Assembly (NCBI GenBank): GCA_023150615.1
Contig: JAKLKO010000001.1
Location: forward strand, 295,356 to 359,355
Direction: 5' to 3'
Length of the DNA: 64,000 nucleotides
Source: Phycisphaerae bacterium
Lineage (GTDB): Bacteria; Planctomycetota; Phycisphaerae; UBA1845; UTPLA1
Shown here: positions 33,706 to 43,216 of the stretch, in pieces
Numbering within the stretch: the stretch's first letter is position 1
Layout: every line of letters begins with the position of its first letter
Position numbers and translations under genes: made by a program
The notes under the pieces: model-generated
Told to the model about the DNA's origin: nothing
Database searches by the model: none
The model's input: only the letters and a program-made list of their open reading frames with translations

Positions 33706-34164
33706 GTGCGCGCCGACGACCGCCGTATGCTCCGAGACATCGTCCCGAACCTCGCCCCGCTCGTGGACGTGGTCATGGTGATTCTGATCTTCTTCATGCT
33801 GGGCACGAGCTTCGCAACGAGCGAGGCGGCGCTCCCGACGCGACTGCCGGCGGATGTCGGTCCGGGAGGCGAGGCGCGCGTCACGATCGTACCCATCGTG
33901 CAGATCGCGCTGCTCGCCGGAACGGACGCAAACGCGTGCCGCATCATCGCCGTCGATCAGGAACTACCGACCGGCGACTTCGAATCGCTCCGTCGATGGC
34001 TGTCGGCCAAGCTCGCGGCCGGGGCCGATGCGAACGGCCGCGTGGCGCTGCTCGCGGACCCGACGGTTCGATACCGGCACGTGATTTCGGCGCTGGACGC
34101 GTGCATTCGCGCCGGATTCAGGAACGTGCAGTTCTCGGTAGACCCGGGACGGTCGGCGGGATAA
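33706..34164 (+). CDS. ExbD/TolR-family protein (second copy)
   Basis: A 152-residue single-pass protein from GTG at 33706. The helix has PNLAPLVDVVMVILIFFMLG with the conserved proton-carrying Asp. The periplasmic domain is richer in Ala and less similar to the first copy (ALPTRLPADVGPGGEARVTI; VISALDACIRAGFRNVQFSV). It is clearly a separate paralogue, not a recent duplicate, since only the membrane segment is close between the two. Three bases separate it from the first copy, so they are translated together. It is followed after 45 bp by the 886-residue TPR protein. Confidence 0.93.
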   Translation: MRADDRRMLRDIVPNLAPLVDVVMVILIFFMLGTSFATSEAALPTRLPADVGPGGEARVTIVPIVQIALLAGTDANACRIIAVDQELPTGDFESLRRWLSAKLAAGADANGRVALLADPTVRYRHVISALDACIRAGFRNVQFSVDPGRSAG

Positions 34165-34209
34165 CGTTCCGTCAGCGCATGCCCGGATGGGCGTGCGAAG
34201 GAGTCTCGG

Positions 34210-36870
34210 ATGGCACGGATGCTGCTGGGGACGATCCTCTTTCTTACGACCGCCGCAAAGGCCGCACCCGACGCGCGCAACACGTCGTCGACGACCGACG
34301 CCCTTCCGCGCGACGTGGCGGTGCTGGCGGAGGGCCTGATCGAACACGGCATGCCCGAGGTGCTCGAATCGCTGCTGTCGAACCGCGCACGGACACATCA
34401 GGTGCTGACGGCGCGGGCGTTCGTGCGTGCGGCGGCGATGCGGACGAGCCCTTCGCAGAAAGACGAGGATCTGGCGAAGGCGGAGGCCGGATATCGCGCG
34501 GCGCTCCAGGCGACCGATTCGGCGACGTGGAATTCGGATCTGAAGCGTCGCTTCGTCGCGGCCCGCTGGCGCGTCGAACTGGCCGACCTGATCCTGCGGC
34601 AACGGTGTGCGGCGGACCTCGACCAACTGGAAGCCACAAGCGGGCTCGCCAAGGCGAGTCCGGCGCTGGTCCAGCGACTCGGCGACGCGCTGTTCGAATA
34701 TCGATCGGCCGATGAGGCGCTGACGGGCCTGCTGGGGACGGCCGAGCGCGAGCCGGACGCGCTGCTCGCGACCGGGATCGGCGAGGCGCTTCCGGCGCTC
34801 GCGCACGCCTGCGCGCTCAATCTCGCGTGGACGCTGACATTTCAAGCCATCGCCGCCGACACCTCGGCCAGCGAGCGCGCGCGGCACATTCAGGACGCGC
34901 TGCGGCGGTTCGACGAGGTGGCGCACCGCACCAACGACCCGGAGCGGAAAATCAACTCACTGATAGGCGCGGCGGTGGCTTTTCGCGTGGCCGGCAAGCC
35001 GGACGACTCGGCCACAATCCTCGAAAGCCTGCTCGGATCGTGCAAGGACGCGGTGACGCGAACACGCGTTCACTTCGAGCTGGGCCGGACGTATCTGGCA
35101 CGACGGGAATTTGCGCGCGCGGTGACGGCCTTCTCGGCGCTGACGCCGTCGACGACCGCACCATTCACCAAGTCGTCCGCCGAGAGTTTTTACGTGCAGC
35201 TCGCTCCGGTGCTTCGGGCCTATGCGCGATTGATGGATGCGCAGCGGTCGCATCCGCCGAACGAGGTCGCGCGGCTTGAGGCGCGCGAGGAACTGCTGGC
35301 GATCCGTCGTCGGGGCGGAGCTTGGCCCGCGATCTGCGATCTCTACCTTGCAGACGCAACGCCGGCGTATCGCCGTGCGTCCGAGTTGGGCCCGGGCGAG
35401 CGGCGCCTGGCGGCACGAAAGCTGATGGCGCAAGAGCGCTACGCGGATGCACTGGTCATCTTGCGGGAATTGCTCGCGGCGGCGACGGAGCGTCCCGGAT
35501 CGAACGAGCACGAGCTTCAACTCGACGTGGCGACGTGCCTGATGCACACGCAGCGGCCGGAAGAGGCGCTCGACAATGCCGAGACGGTAGCGCGGAACGC
35601 CACCGACGCGGACATCGCGGATCGGGCGACGCTGATCGCCCTGGACGCGGCGCGACAGCTGTGCCAGCGAACGGGTTTGGCGAAGGACTACGGACGATTT
35701 GTCGAAGTCGCGGGCCGGGCGCTGGATCGGACGCGAGACCCCACGCGCCGCGATGCGCTGGCAATCGAGGCGGCCCAGGCCGCACGGCGGGCCGGACGCG
35801 ATGCGGACGCCGGCGCGCTCCTTGCGACGGTGTCGAGTTCATCCGGGCTGTCGCTCCACGCGAAAGCAGAGTCGATCCGGTTGAGGCACGAGAAGCTCGT
35901 CCCGACGCTGACCGGCATGAAGCCCGACGACGCCGCGCGCGCGGCGCGCGAACTCGCCGACGAGTGGGAGCGCGTGCTGAACGAGTTGGAACGAAGCGGC
36001 ACGACCGACGCCGCAACCCGCAACGACTACTCGACGGCGACGCTGTGTGCGGCGGAACTGCTCGCGAGCGCCGCGATCCAGCGTCCCGACGCGGCGCTGG
36101 CCCGCCTGTCAAAGGTCGCGGACGGCGACTGGCCGTCGGAGACCCGCGCGAAGGCGACTTGTCTGCGCCTGCGGTGCATGATCGCCCGGAGGGATTTCGT
36201 CGGCGTTCAGCAATGGCTGAGCGCGATCGCGTCGCAAGCGGCAAGCGACGTCGGACTCCTCCTCGCGCTGGGGACGGAACTTGAGAGTCAGTGCCGCGCC
36301 GCGAGTGACGCCGGCCATGAGGAGCTCGCGCGGCAGATTGCCGAATCTTCGCTGTCGGTGATGCGACAGGTTTGCAGCGCGATGGCGCGCGATCCGCAGC
36401 GCTCCGGCGACATCCCCATCGTCGAATTCGGCCTGGCGCGGATGCTGCTCCAATCCGATCACGCCGCTGACGCGCTCGAAATCCTCGACCGCCTGGTCGG
36501 TTTGCATCCGGAAGACCTGAACTTCCGGTGGTACCATGCCCGCGCCAGCGAGCGCGTGGCCCGCGCGACTCATTCGACCCCGGACGCGCCCGTGCGGGCC
36601 GAGCGCGCATGGCGGTCGTTGCTGGAGGACGCGACGCTGCGCGATCGCGATCCGGCGTGCTACTGGGATGCACGCTATCACTGGTTGCAGTGGCAACTGG
36701 AGCGCGGCCGCGCAGAGGAAGTCGCTCGCGGAATCGACGCGGAGCGCGTCTGGTATCCGGAGCTGGGTGGTTCGCCGTGGAAGGATCGACTGCTGAAACT
36801 GGCCGAGCAAGCGCGGGCGCAATCGGCCCGCGACGCATCTCCGGCGGCGTCTGGCTTGCCGCAGCGCTGA
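34210..36870 (+). CDS. Large exported TPR-repeat protein in the ExbBD operon
   Basis: An 886-residue protein with a short signal peptide (MARMLLGTILFLTTAAKAAP). The rest is all-helical and Ala/Arg/Glu-rich with many TPR-like units, for example HIQDALRRFDEVAHRTND, VHFELGRTYLARREFARAV, MAQERYADALVILRELL, CLMHTQRPEEALDNAETVA and MLLQSDHAADALEILDRLV. A C-terminal part reads YWDARYHWLQWQLERG. It is predicted periplasmic and would serve as a scaffold; no enzyme domain is visible. Large TPR proteins often follow ExbB/ExbD genes in planctomycetes. Its 3' end overlaps the next gene by 94 bp. It could be the substrate or brace of the energised VWA complex. Confidence 0.8.
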   Translation: MARMLLGTILFLTTAAKAAPDARNTSSTTDALPRDVAVLAEGLIEHGMPEVLESLLSNRARTHQVLTARAFVRAAAMRTSPSQKDEDLAKAEAGYRAALQATDSATWNSDLKRRFVAARWRVELADLILRQRCAADLDQLEATSGLAKASPALVQRLGDALFEYRSADEALTGLLGTAEREPDALLATGIGEALPALAHACALNLAWTLTFQAIAADTSASERARHIQDALRRFDEVAHRTNDPERKINSLIGAAVAFRVAGKPDDSATILESLLGSCKDAVTRTRVHFELGRTYLARREFARAVTAFSALTPSTTAPFTKSSAESFYVQLAPVLRAYARLMDAQRSHPPNEVARLEAREELLAIRRRGGAWPAICDLYLADATPAYRRASELGPGERRLAARKLMAQERYADALVILRELLAAATERPGSNEHELQLDVATCLMHTQRPEEALDNAETVARNATDADIADRATLIALDAARQLCQRTGLAKDYGRFVEVAGRALDRTRDPTRRDALAIEAAQAARRAGRDADAGALLATVSSSSGLSLHAKAESIRLRHEKLVPTLTGMKPDDAARAARELADEWERVLNELERSGTTDAATRNDYSTATLCAAELLASAAIQRPDAALARLSKVADGDWPSETRAKATCLRLRCMIARRDFVGVQQWLSAIASQAASDVGLLLALGTELESQCRAASDAGHEELARQIAESSLSVMRQVCSAMARDPQRSGDIPIVEFGLARMLLQSDHAADALEILDRLVGLHPEDLNFRWYHARASERVARATHSTPDAPVRAERAWRSLLEDATLRDRDPACYWDARYHWLQWQLERGRAEEVARGIDAERVWYPELGGSPWKDRLLKLAEQARAQSARDASPAASGLPQR

Positions 36871-37640
36871 TTTGCATCGGCCCGCGCGCCGCCGTCGCGG
36901 CGATGCTGAACGTCGCGGCGACCCACGAGACCGCGCCGTCGACCCCGTTCGATCCCGCCGGCGGCGAGTCGCCTCTGGCCCGCGTGCAGGACCAGGTCTT
37001 CACCTTCGACGACGAAGCGTTCTACTGGCTCTGCCGCCGCATCCGGCACTTCGATCCGCCCGCGGTGTTCCAGATCGGGGCGTCCGAATCCTGCCTGCCG
37101 TGGAAGTTCCTGCTGGAACGCCCGAGCGACTACCGCGGCGACCTCGTGACGGTGGAGGGCATCCTCCGCAGTCGACATTCGTTCCGCATCGATTCCCCCG
37201 CCCGCGGTGACCTCGGCACGCTGCATCAGGCCGAGCTGTCGGACGTCGAAACCAACTCGTTCTGCACCGTCATCGTGACGGAATCGCCCGAGTCGATCCC
37301 GATTCGCGCCCGCGTGCGGGCGAAGGGCTACTTCCTCAAGGTCCGCGCCTTCCGGGATTCGGAGGATCGGACCGGCTTCGCGCCGTTGCTGATCGCACGG
37401 TCGCTGATCAGCGTCGCGCCGCCCGTCTCGCTGCGGGAGGCGATGTCACGCGATCGATGGAACTGGTGGGACCCGCGACGGCCGACGTCGCTGGCCGGAT
37501 GGATCGCCGTCCTTCTCGCCGTGCTCGTGCTCGCGCGAGGGCTGCGCCGCACGCAGCGCCGATTCCCGGACCGGCGCGAGGCCGCAGCCGATTCCGCCGA
37601 CGACTTCGAGTGGATGGAGCGCCCCCCGCCGGCCGCCTGA
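36777..37640 (+). CDS. Membrane protein of unknown function at the end of the ExbBD operon
   Basis: A 287-residue protein with a hydrophobic segment near the N-terminus (GGVWLAAALICIG, ending in AVAA, signal-like), a soluble part of about 200 residues, and a C-terminal helix (SLAGWIAVLLAVLVLARGL) with a basic/acidic tail. The soluble part contains YRGDLVTVEGILRSRHSF and PESIPIRARVRAKGYFLKV, beta-rich and reminiscent of an OB fold, but I do not recognise the family. GTG at 36777 has GGTGG 6 nt upstream and keeps the signal segment; this makes a 94-bp overlap with the TPR gene. An ATG at 36903 would drop the signal. It is probably co-translated with the upstream gene. Confidence 0.6.
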   Translation: MEGSTAETGRASAGAIGPRRISGGVWLAAALICIGPRAAVAAMLNVAATHETAPSTPFDPAGGESPLARVQDQVFTFDDEAFYWLCRRIRHFDPPAVFQIGASESCLPWKFLLERPSDYRGDLVTVEGILRSRHSFRIDSPARGDLGTLHQAELSDVETNSFCTVIVTESPESIPIRARVRAKGYFLKVRAFRDSEDRTGFAPLLIARSLISVAPPVSLREAMSRDRWNWWDPRRPTSLAGWIAVLLAVLVLARGLRRTQRRFPDRREAAADSADDFEWMERPPPAA

Positions 37641-37664
37641 CGCGCGCTCCGATCGGCCGGCCGT

Positions 37665-39215
37665 TCATCGCGTGCGGCGAAGTCGTCCGAAGGTCTGCGT
37701 CTCGCTGCGGAGTCGGGCGGCCGCGTCGCGCGTCAGTTGCGTCGCTGTCAATCGCCAGCGCCAGTTGTTACCCACGGTGCCCGGCCGGTTCATTCGAGCC
37801 TCACTCCCCAATCCGAGCACATCCTGGACCGGAACGATTGCGGTGTTCGCGACCGAGGAAAACGCAAGACGGATCATGTTCCAGTGGATGTCGCGGCCGT
37901 CGCATCCGAGATACGCGCGGGCGAATGCGCGCTCTCGTCGGGCCTGTTCCGGCGTTGTGGTGGAATTCCGGCCCTGCCGATCGCGAATCCAGCCGACGGT
38001 CGTATCGTTGTCATGCGTGCCGGTATAGACGACGCAGTTTCGGACGTGGTGGTGCGGCAGGTCGCGGCTTTGGCCCGAGGGATCGAAGGCGAATTGCAGG
38101 ACGCGCATGCCGGGGAAACCGAGTCGGTCGCGGAGCGCTTCAACCGCGGGAGTGATCGCGCCGAGGTCTTCGGCGATCATCCGCGGATCGTGCAGCGCGC
38201 GGCGCACGGCGTGAAACAGCGCATCGCGCGGTCCCGGAAGCCACCGGCCGCGGCGTGCGTTGCGGGCCGATCCGGGCACCGACCAGTAGCGCTGAAAGCC
38301 GATGAAGTGATCGAGGCGGACGGTGTCGAAGAACTCCAGCGTCGCGCGGAAGCGCTCGATCCACCAATGGAAGCCGTGCCGGGCATGCAGGTTCCACCGA
38401 TACAGCGGGTTGCCCCAGAGTTGTCCGTCACGAGAGAAGTAGTCGGGCGGCACGCCCGCCACGGCGGTCGGTCGTCCGTCGGAATCAAGCTGGAACAGCT
38501 CCTGGTGCGCCCAGACATCGGCGCTGTCGAGTGAGACATAGATCGGCACGTCGCCGATCAGCCCGATGCCGCGCGCGTGGCAGTGGTTGCGCAGCGCCGA
38601 TGCCTGACGGCGGAATTCGAACTGGACGAAGCGATGAAAGTCGATCTCGCTCCTCAAGGCCCGACGCGCCTCCCGCAACGCCTCCGGACGACGCTGCTTC
38701 AGCCCGATCGGCCAGCGGACCCAGCTCGCGCCGTGATGCGCGCGACATAACGCCGAAAAAAGAGCGTAGTCCTCCAACCATGCACGATGCGTCGAGACGA
38801 AGCGATCGAATTCGGCCGACCGGCGATGCCGCGTCCGCTCGATGAAGCGTTCGTACGCCCGCCGCAGGCGCTGCTCGCGGAAGCGAATCGTCGCCGGGTA
38901 GTCCACGCGGCCGGCACCGAGCCGCGCCGGCGCGGACAAATCCTCCCGCATCAGCAGGCCGTCTTCGTAGAGCCTCCCCAGGCTGACGAGCAACGGGTTG
39001 CCCGCAAGCGCCGACGGACCCTGGTACGGCGAGTGACCCGCGCCGATCGGGGTGATCGGCAGCATCTGCCACCACGTCTGGCCGGCGGCGACGAGAAAAT
39101 CGATGAACTCATACGCGGCGGGTCCGAAGTCTCCGCAACCGTGCGGGCCGGGCAGCGAGGTGGGGTGCAGCAACAGGCCGGCGGCACGTTGCGAGAGGTC
39201 GTGGCGCTCGATCAT
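37665..39215 (-). CDS. malQ: 4-alpha-glucanotransferase (amylomaltase)
   Basis: A 516-residue GH77 enzyme that moves alpha-1,4-glucan segments between chains in maltodextrin and glycogen metabolism. It starts with GLLLHPTSLPGPHGCGDFG, the family N-terminal motif, then YQGPSALAGNPLLVSL. The nucleophile Asp is in VRLDHFIGF, the acid-base Glu in IAEDLGAIT, and the third acid in VYTGTHDNDTTVGW; GMRVLQFAF is also conserved. Length is the bacterial short form without the extra N-terminal domains of Escherichia coli MalQ. No glycogen genes lie next to it, so it appears to be a single-gene unit, convergent with the ExbBD operon 24 bp away. Confidence 0.95.
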   Translation of the reverse strand: MIERHDLSQRAAGLLLHPTSLPGPHGCGDFGPAAYEFIDFLVAAGQTWWQMLPITPIGAGHSPYQGPSALAGNPLLVSLGRLYEDGLLMREDLSAPARLGAGRVDYPATIRFREQRLRRAYERFIERTRHRRSAEFDRFVSTHRAWLEDYALFSALCRAHHGASWVRWPIGLKQRRPEALREARRALRSEIDFHRFVQFEFRRQASALRNHCHARGIGLIGDVPIYVSLDSADVWAHQELFQLDSDGRPTAVAGVPPDYFSRDGQLWGNPLYRWNLHARHGFHWWIERFRATLEFFDTVRLDHFIGFQRYWSVPGSARNARRGRWLPGPRDALFHAVRRALHDPRMIAEDLGAITPAVEALRDRLGFPGMRVLQFAFDPSGQSRDLPHHHVRNCVVYTGTHDNDTTVGWIRDRQGRNSTTTPEQARRERAFARAYLGCDGRDIHWNMIRLAFSSVANTAIVPVQDVLGLGSEARMNRPGTVGNNWRWRLTATQLTRDAAARLRSETQTFGRLRRTR

Positions 39216-39312
39216 GCGGTCAGACTCCGATTGGTTGAATCGTCAGCGGATACCGGATGGGCGCGGATTCCGCAAGGGTGCGGCGCTTTTCTCGTCGTCA
39301 CTCGCCGCGGCC

Positions 39313-41760
39313 CTATCGCTCGAGCCGCGCGTGAGGCGGAGCAAGGCTGAAGCGCGCATCGGGCGGGACCGCGGCCTCGTCGGGATGCAACAGTTCCCAG
39401 ACGCGCTGCGGCGTGCACGGCGTCGTGTGCGTGTGCACGCCGATCGCGTCGGCGATCGCGCTGAGCACGGCCGGCGTCGCGGCGATGAGCGGCGGTTCGC
39501 CGATCCCGCGAGCGCCGAACGGCCCGCCCGGATCGTCGTTCTCGAGGATGACGCACTCGACCGGCGGGATGTCCCGAAACGTCGGCAGGATGTAATCGGT
39601 GAAGTTCGGGTTGGCGATGCGGCCGTCGCGGTTCACGACCTCCTCCATCAGCGCCATGCCGATGCCCTGCGTCGCGCCGCCGGCCATCTGACCGGCCACC
39701 GACTGCGGATTGATCGCGCGGCCGACGTCATGACAGGCGATGTAGCGGTCGACGCGGACTTCGCCGGTCTCAATGTCAACGAGCACCTCGGCGATGTGGC
39801 TCCCGAAAAGGTAGGTAATGAAAGCGCGCGGCGACTGCCCCGTGTCGAAGTCTTCGCAGACCGTGCGCGGCTTGAACAGCGCCGTCGCCTCCAGCGAATA
39901 GCCGCGGGCGCGGCCCTGTGCGACGACCTCCGCCAGCGGAACCGAGCGGGCCGGATCGAATCGACCCACCACGCAGCCGTCCCGAAGTTCCAGCTCATGC
40001 GGATGGACGCCCAGGAGCTTCGACGCGATGTCGAGCAATTGCTCCTTCAGCTCGCTCGCCGCCAGGCGAATCGCGTTGCCAGTGAAGTAGGTCTGGCGCG
40101 TCGCGGACGAGGAGCCGGATTCGAACGTCTGTTCCGTGTCCGCCCAGACGACGTCCGTCTCGCGGACGCTCACGCCGAGTTCCTCGGCCGCGACCTGCGC
40201 CGCCATGGTGATCAGGCCCTGGCCATACTCGACGCCGCCGGTGAAGACCTGGATGCGACCCTGGTCCGAAACGCCGACGCGCGCCCTCGACGCATCGGGG
40301 AAACCGTCGCCGTATCCGAGCCCGAAGCAGATGACCGAGTAGCCCACGCCACGGCGCAGGTGCGGCGGCAGGGCCGGCGGCCTGGTCCGCGACTTGTGCG
40401 GATCCGTCGGTCGCGGCGGCGGACACTGGCGCAGCCTGCGGACCGCGGCGTCGAGGCATTCGACGGCGGTGGCGATCGGAATCCGCTGGCCCGTCGTGAC
40501 GGCGTCCCCGGAGCGAATCAGGTTGCGCCGGCGGACTTCGAGGCGGTCAATACCAAGCCGCGCGGCGAGCCGGTCCATCATGCCCTCGTACGCGATGGCC
40601 ATCTGGCACGCGCCGAAGCCGCGCATCGCGCCGGTTGGATTGTTGTTCGTGAAGACGCCGTACACATCGACGGAGACGTTCGGAATACGGTACGGTCCGG
40701 TCGCGTGACTGGCCGCCTTTCGGCAAACGGCCGGTCCGGTCGAACGGTAGGCGCCCTCGTCGGAGAACACGGTGATCTTTGCGGCGGTCAAGAGGCCGTC
40801 GCGCGTTGCGCCAACGGTGTAGTAGATGCGCATGGCGTGGCGCTTGTGGCGGGCGCGCATTGACTCCTCGCGGGAATACCGAAGCGCCACGGTCTTGCCG
40901 GGATGCTGGATCGCGGCGATCCCGAGGTAAATCTGGATGCTGATGTCCTCGCGCCCGCCGAACGCGCCGCCGGTCGCCGGACAGATGATCCGCACCGATT
41001 CGAGCGGCAGGCCGAGGGCCAGCGCGATCAGGCGCCGCTCCTCGTGCACCCATTGGCCCGACACGTGGATCGTCAGCGTTCGCCCGTCGTAGTGCGCGAT
41101 GCCGGCCTCGAGGTCGAGGAAGGCGTGATCGACCGTCTGCGTGCAGAAGGACTCGGAGACGATCACGTCGGCCGCGGCGAGGGCCGCGTCGGCATCGCCC
41201 TTCCGAATGCGCTTTCCGCCCATGATGTTGCCATCGGGGTGAAGTCGAGGCGCGTCCGGCGCCAGCGCCGCGTCCATGTCGGCGACGACGGGAAGCGGGC
41301 GGTAATCAACCCGCACGGCGCGGCGCGCGTCCTCCGCGGTCCGCTCCGACGTCGCGACCACGACGGCGATCGCATCGCCTCGAAAGAGCACGCGCGACTC
41401 GGCCAGCACGGGATGATCGCGGACGATGAGGCCCTGGCGATTCGTACCGCGAACGTCGCGATGCGTGTAGACGCCGAGAACGCCGGGCATCTTCAACGCG
41501 GCCGATGGATCGACCGCGACGATCTCCGCGTGCGCCGGCTCGGACCGCACGACCGAGACGAAGCAGTCCGCCCGGCCGTAGAACAGGTCCGCGCCGTAGA
41601 GCGCCGTTCCCAGCACCTTCTCGGGACCGTCGATCCGATCCTCAGATCGGCCGACCGGGCCGTGCGGCCGCTCCACGTAGGGCGTCTGCGACGGCGGCAC
41701 GAGCGGTTCGGCGAATGGCTCGGCGATGGGAACGTCGATCGTCTGAATATTCTGCGTCAT
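39313..41760 (-). CDS. Molybdopterin-binding large subunit of a xanthine-dehydrogenase-family hydroxylase
   Basis: An 815-residue catalytic subunit that inserts water-derived oxygen into an aromatic or N-heterocyclic substrate at a Mo-pterin centre. It has the aldehyde oxidase/xanthine dehydrogenase a/b hammerhead start (GTALYGADLFYG; VLGVYTHRDVRG) and the Mo-binding motifs ATGGAFGGREDI, GAMRGFGACQM and GGVEYGQGLIT. The base-catalyst Glu is in ARGIGEPPLIA near the C-terminus. It lacks the AYRCSFR loop of CO dehydrogenase, so CO is not the substrate. ATG at 41760 overlaps the stop of the 2Fe-2S gene (ATGA). Substrate could be a purine, nicotinate or another ring; none is provable. No Mo-cofactor genes lie nearby. 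Confidence 0.88.
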   Translation of the reverse strand: MTQNIQTIDVPIAEPFAEPLVPPSQTPYVERPHGPVGRSEDRIDGPEKVLGTALYGADLFYGRADCFVSVVRSEPAHAEIVAVDPSAALKMPGVLGVYTHRDVRGTNRQGLIVRDHPVLAESRVLFRGDAIAVVVATSERTAEDARRAVRVDYRPLPVVADMDAALAPDAPRLHPDGNIMGGKRIRKGDADAALAAADVIVSESFCTQTVDHAFLDLEAGIAHYDGRTLTIHVSGQWVHEERRLIALALGLPLESVRIICPATGGAFGGREDISIQIYLGIAAIQHPGKTVALRYSREESMRARHKRHAMRIYYTVGATRDGLLTAAKITVFSDEGAYRSTGPAVCRKAASHATGPYRIPNVSVDVYGVFTNNNPTGAMRGFGACQMAIAYEGMMDRLAARLGIDRLEVRRRNLIRSGDAVTTGQRIPIATAVECLDAAVRRLRQCPPPRPTDPHKSRTRPPALPPHLRRGVGYSVICFGLGYGDGFPDASRARVGVSDQGRIQVFTGGVEYGQGLITMAAQVAAEELGVSVRETDVVWADTEQTFESGSSSATRQTYFTGNAIRLAASELKEQLLDIASKLLGVHPHELELRDGCVVGRFDPARSVPLAEVVAQGRARGYSLEATALFKPRTVCEDFDTGQSPRAFITYLFGSHIAEVLVDIETGEVRVDRYIACHDVGRAINPQSVAGQMAGGATQGIGMALMEEVVNRDGRIANPNFTDYILPTFRDIPPVECVILENDDPGGPFGARGIGEPPLIAATPAVLSAIADAIGVHTHTTPCTPQRVWELLHPDEAAVPPDARFSLAPPHARLER

Positions 41761-42245
41761 CGCGACCACTCGCGCGCTGCACCCCGGATGGCTTCGCAAA
41801 TGGACGTGTAGCCGGTGCAGCGGCAGATGTTGCCTTCCATTCCGCGGAAGAACGTCTCCTCGTCCGGATTGGGCGTCTCATCGAGCAGCGCCTTGGCGGC
41901 CATGATGAGACCGGGCGTGCAATAGCCGCACTGGGCCGCACCGGACTCAATGAACTTGCGCTGGAGGACGTGCAGCTTGTCGCCGTGCGCCAGGCCCTCG
42001 ATGGTCTCGACGCGCCCGCCGTGCACCTGCGCGGCGAGCACGAGGCAACTGTTGACCGGCGCGCCGTTGAGCAGCAGGGTGCACGAGCCGCACTCGCCCT
42101 CGAGGCAGGCGCCCTTGGTGCCGGTCAGGCCGATCGAATCGCGCAGCACGAACAGCAGCGTCTCGTCCGGACGCACGACGAGGTGCGTCGGCTTGCCATT
42201 GATCGCCAGCTCGACGGCGACCATTTCGTCCGCTTCGGGCGTCAT
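41757..42245 (-). CDS. 2Fe-2S subunit of the molybdenum hydroxylase
   Basis: A 162-residue electron-transfer subunit. The plant-type ferredoxin domain has CLEGECGSCTLLLNG and a fourth Cys in VNSCLVLA. The C-terminal helical domain binds the second cluster with QCGYCTPGLIM and GNICRCTGY. These are the standard eight cysteines of xanthine dehydrogenase and CO dehydrogenase small subunits. It carries electrons from the Mo centre to FAD. Start and stop each overlap the neighbours by ATGA, so the three subunits are made in fixed order: FAD, 2Fe-2S, Mo. Confidence 0.93.
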   Translation of the reverse strand: MTPEADEMVAVELAINGKPTHLVVRPDETLLFVLRDSIGLTGTKGACLEGECGSCTLLLNGAPVNSCLVLAAQVHGGRVETIEGLAHGDKLHVLQRKFIESGAAQCGYCTPGLIMAAKALLDETPNPDEETFFRGMEGNICRCTGYTSICEAIRGAAREWSR

Positions 42246-43075
42246 CGGGCCGGCTCCTTCACGCGATCGCGGATCCGCCGCAACAGCCGCGCGACGAGCG
42301 TGACGCTCATCGCGGCGCGGTACTTCGCGCTGGCGCGATGATCATCGATCGGCGAGATGTCGCGGCGGACGGCGTCGGCCGCTTCGGCGATCGCGCCGTC
42401 CGTCAGGCCGTCGCGATTGACAATCTCCTCCGCATGCGGCGCGCGGATCGGCGTCGCCGCGACGCTGCCGAGCGCAATGTGAAACAGACCCGTTGGACTG
42501 CGACCGATCGCACAGCAGACGACGCTGATATTCACGGAGCCGCGCTTGCCGATCTTGTACCACGCGGTGATCCAATCCTTCGGAAACCGGACGCGCGTGA
42601 TCAGTTCATCGGCGAGCAGCGCCGTCTTCCGATAGCCGAGGAAGTACTCGCGCAGCGGCACGACGCGACGTCCGCGCGAGGCGTGCGCGAGTTCCACATC
42701 CGCGTCCAGCGCGAGCAGCGCGACGCACCCGTCGCCGGCGGGAGACGCGGTCACGAGGTTCCCGCCGATGGTGCCGCGATTGCGGATGGCCGGACCGCCG
42801 ACGCTGAGCGCTGCCTCCGCGAGTGCTTCGACCGGCAGACGGCTGAGCGTGGCGTGCGTCGCCGCGCCGCCGCATTCGTAGCGTCCGTTCTCGTGTCGAA
42901 CGGCGTCCAGACCGCGGACGTGAGTCAGGTCCAGGAAACCGGCGGGGCGGAGTTGCCCGCGGTTCATCGCGACCACGATGTCGGTCCCGCCCGCAATGGG
43001 AAGCAGGTCCGGACCGCAGCGGGCACGGACGTCCAGCGCTTCCTCAAGCGTCGTGGGCTGGCTGAACACGGACAA
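42242..43075 (-). CDS. FAD-binding subunit of the molybdenum hydroxylase
   Basis: A 277-residue flavoprotein subunit of the CoxM/XdhB type. FAD-binding motifs are DLLPIAGGTDIVVAMNRGQ (usual AGGTdl) and RNRGTIGGNLVTASPAGDGC (usual IRNxATxGGNL); an insert-free C-terminal CO_deh_flav_C domain follows (GKRGSVNISVVCCAI; ASAKYRAAMSVTLVARLLRR). It passes electrons from the 2Fe-2S subunit to an acceptor, often NAD or a quinone. It is the first gene of the three-gene operon, divergent from ribH across 141 bp. Confidence 0.9.
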   Translation of the reverse strand: MSVFSQPTTLEEALDVRARCGPDLLPIAGGTDIVVAMNRGQLRPAGFLDLTHVRGLDAVRHENGRYECGGAATHATLSRLPVEALAEAALSVGGPAIRNRGTIGGNLVTASPAGDGCVALLALDADVELAHASRGRRVVPLREYFLGYRKTALLADELITRVRFPKDWITAWYKIGKRGSVNISVVCCAIGRSPTGLFHIALGSVAATPIRAPHAEEIVNRDGLTDGAIAEAADAVRRDISPIDDHRASAKYRAAMSVTLVARLLRRIRDRVKEPAR

Positions 43076-43216
43076 CCTCGCGCGCGATCGTTCGGCCGAC
43101 CGGCCGGACGCTGGAGTTTAGCGATTCCGCGGCAGACTCTCAAGACGACGATCGTCGTCCGGTTCGCCGGCGCGCGAAATTGCGGCCCCGCGCGCGGCCG
43201 ATTACACTCACGCACG

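Noticed and set aside
39313-43075. Aerobic CO dehydrogenase
   Set aside because: The three-subunit order fits, but the large subunit lacks the CO-specific AYRCSFR loop.
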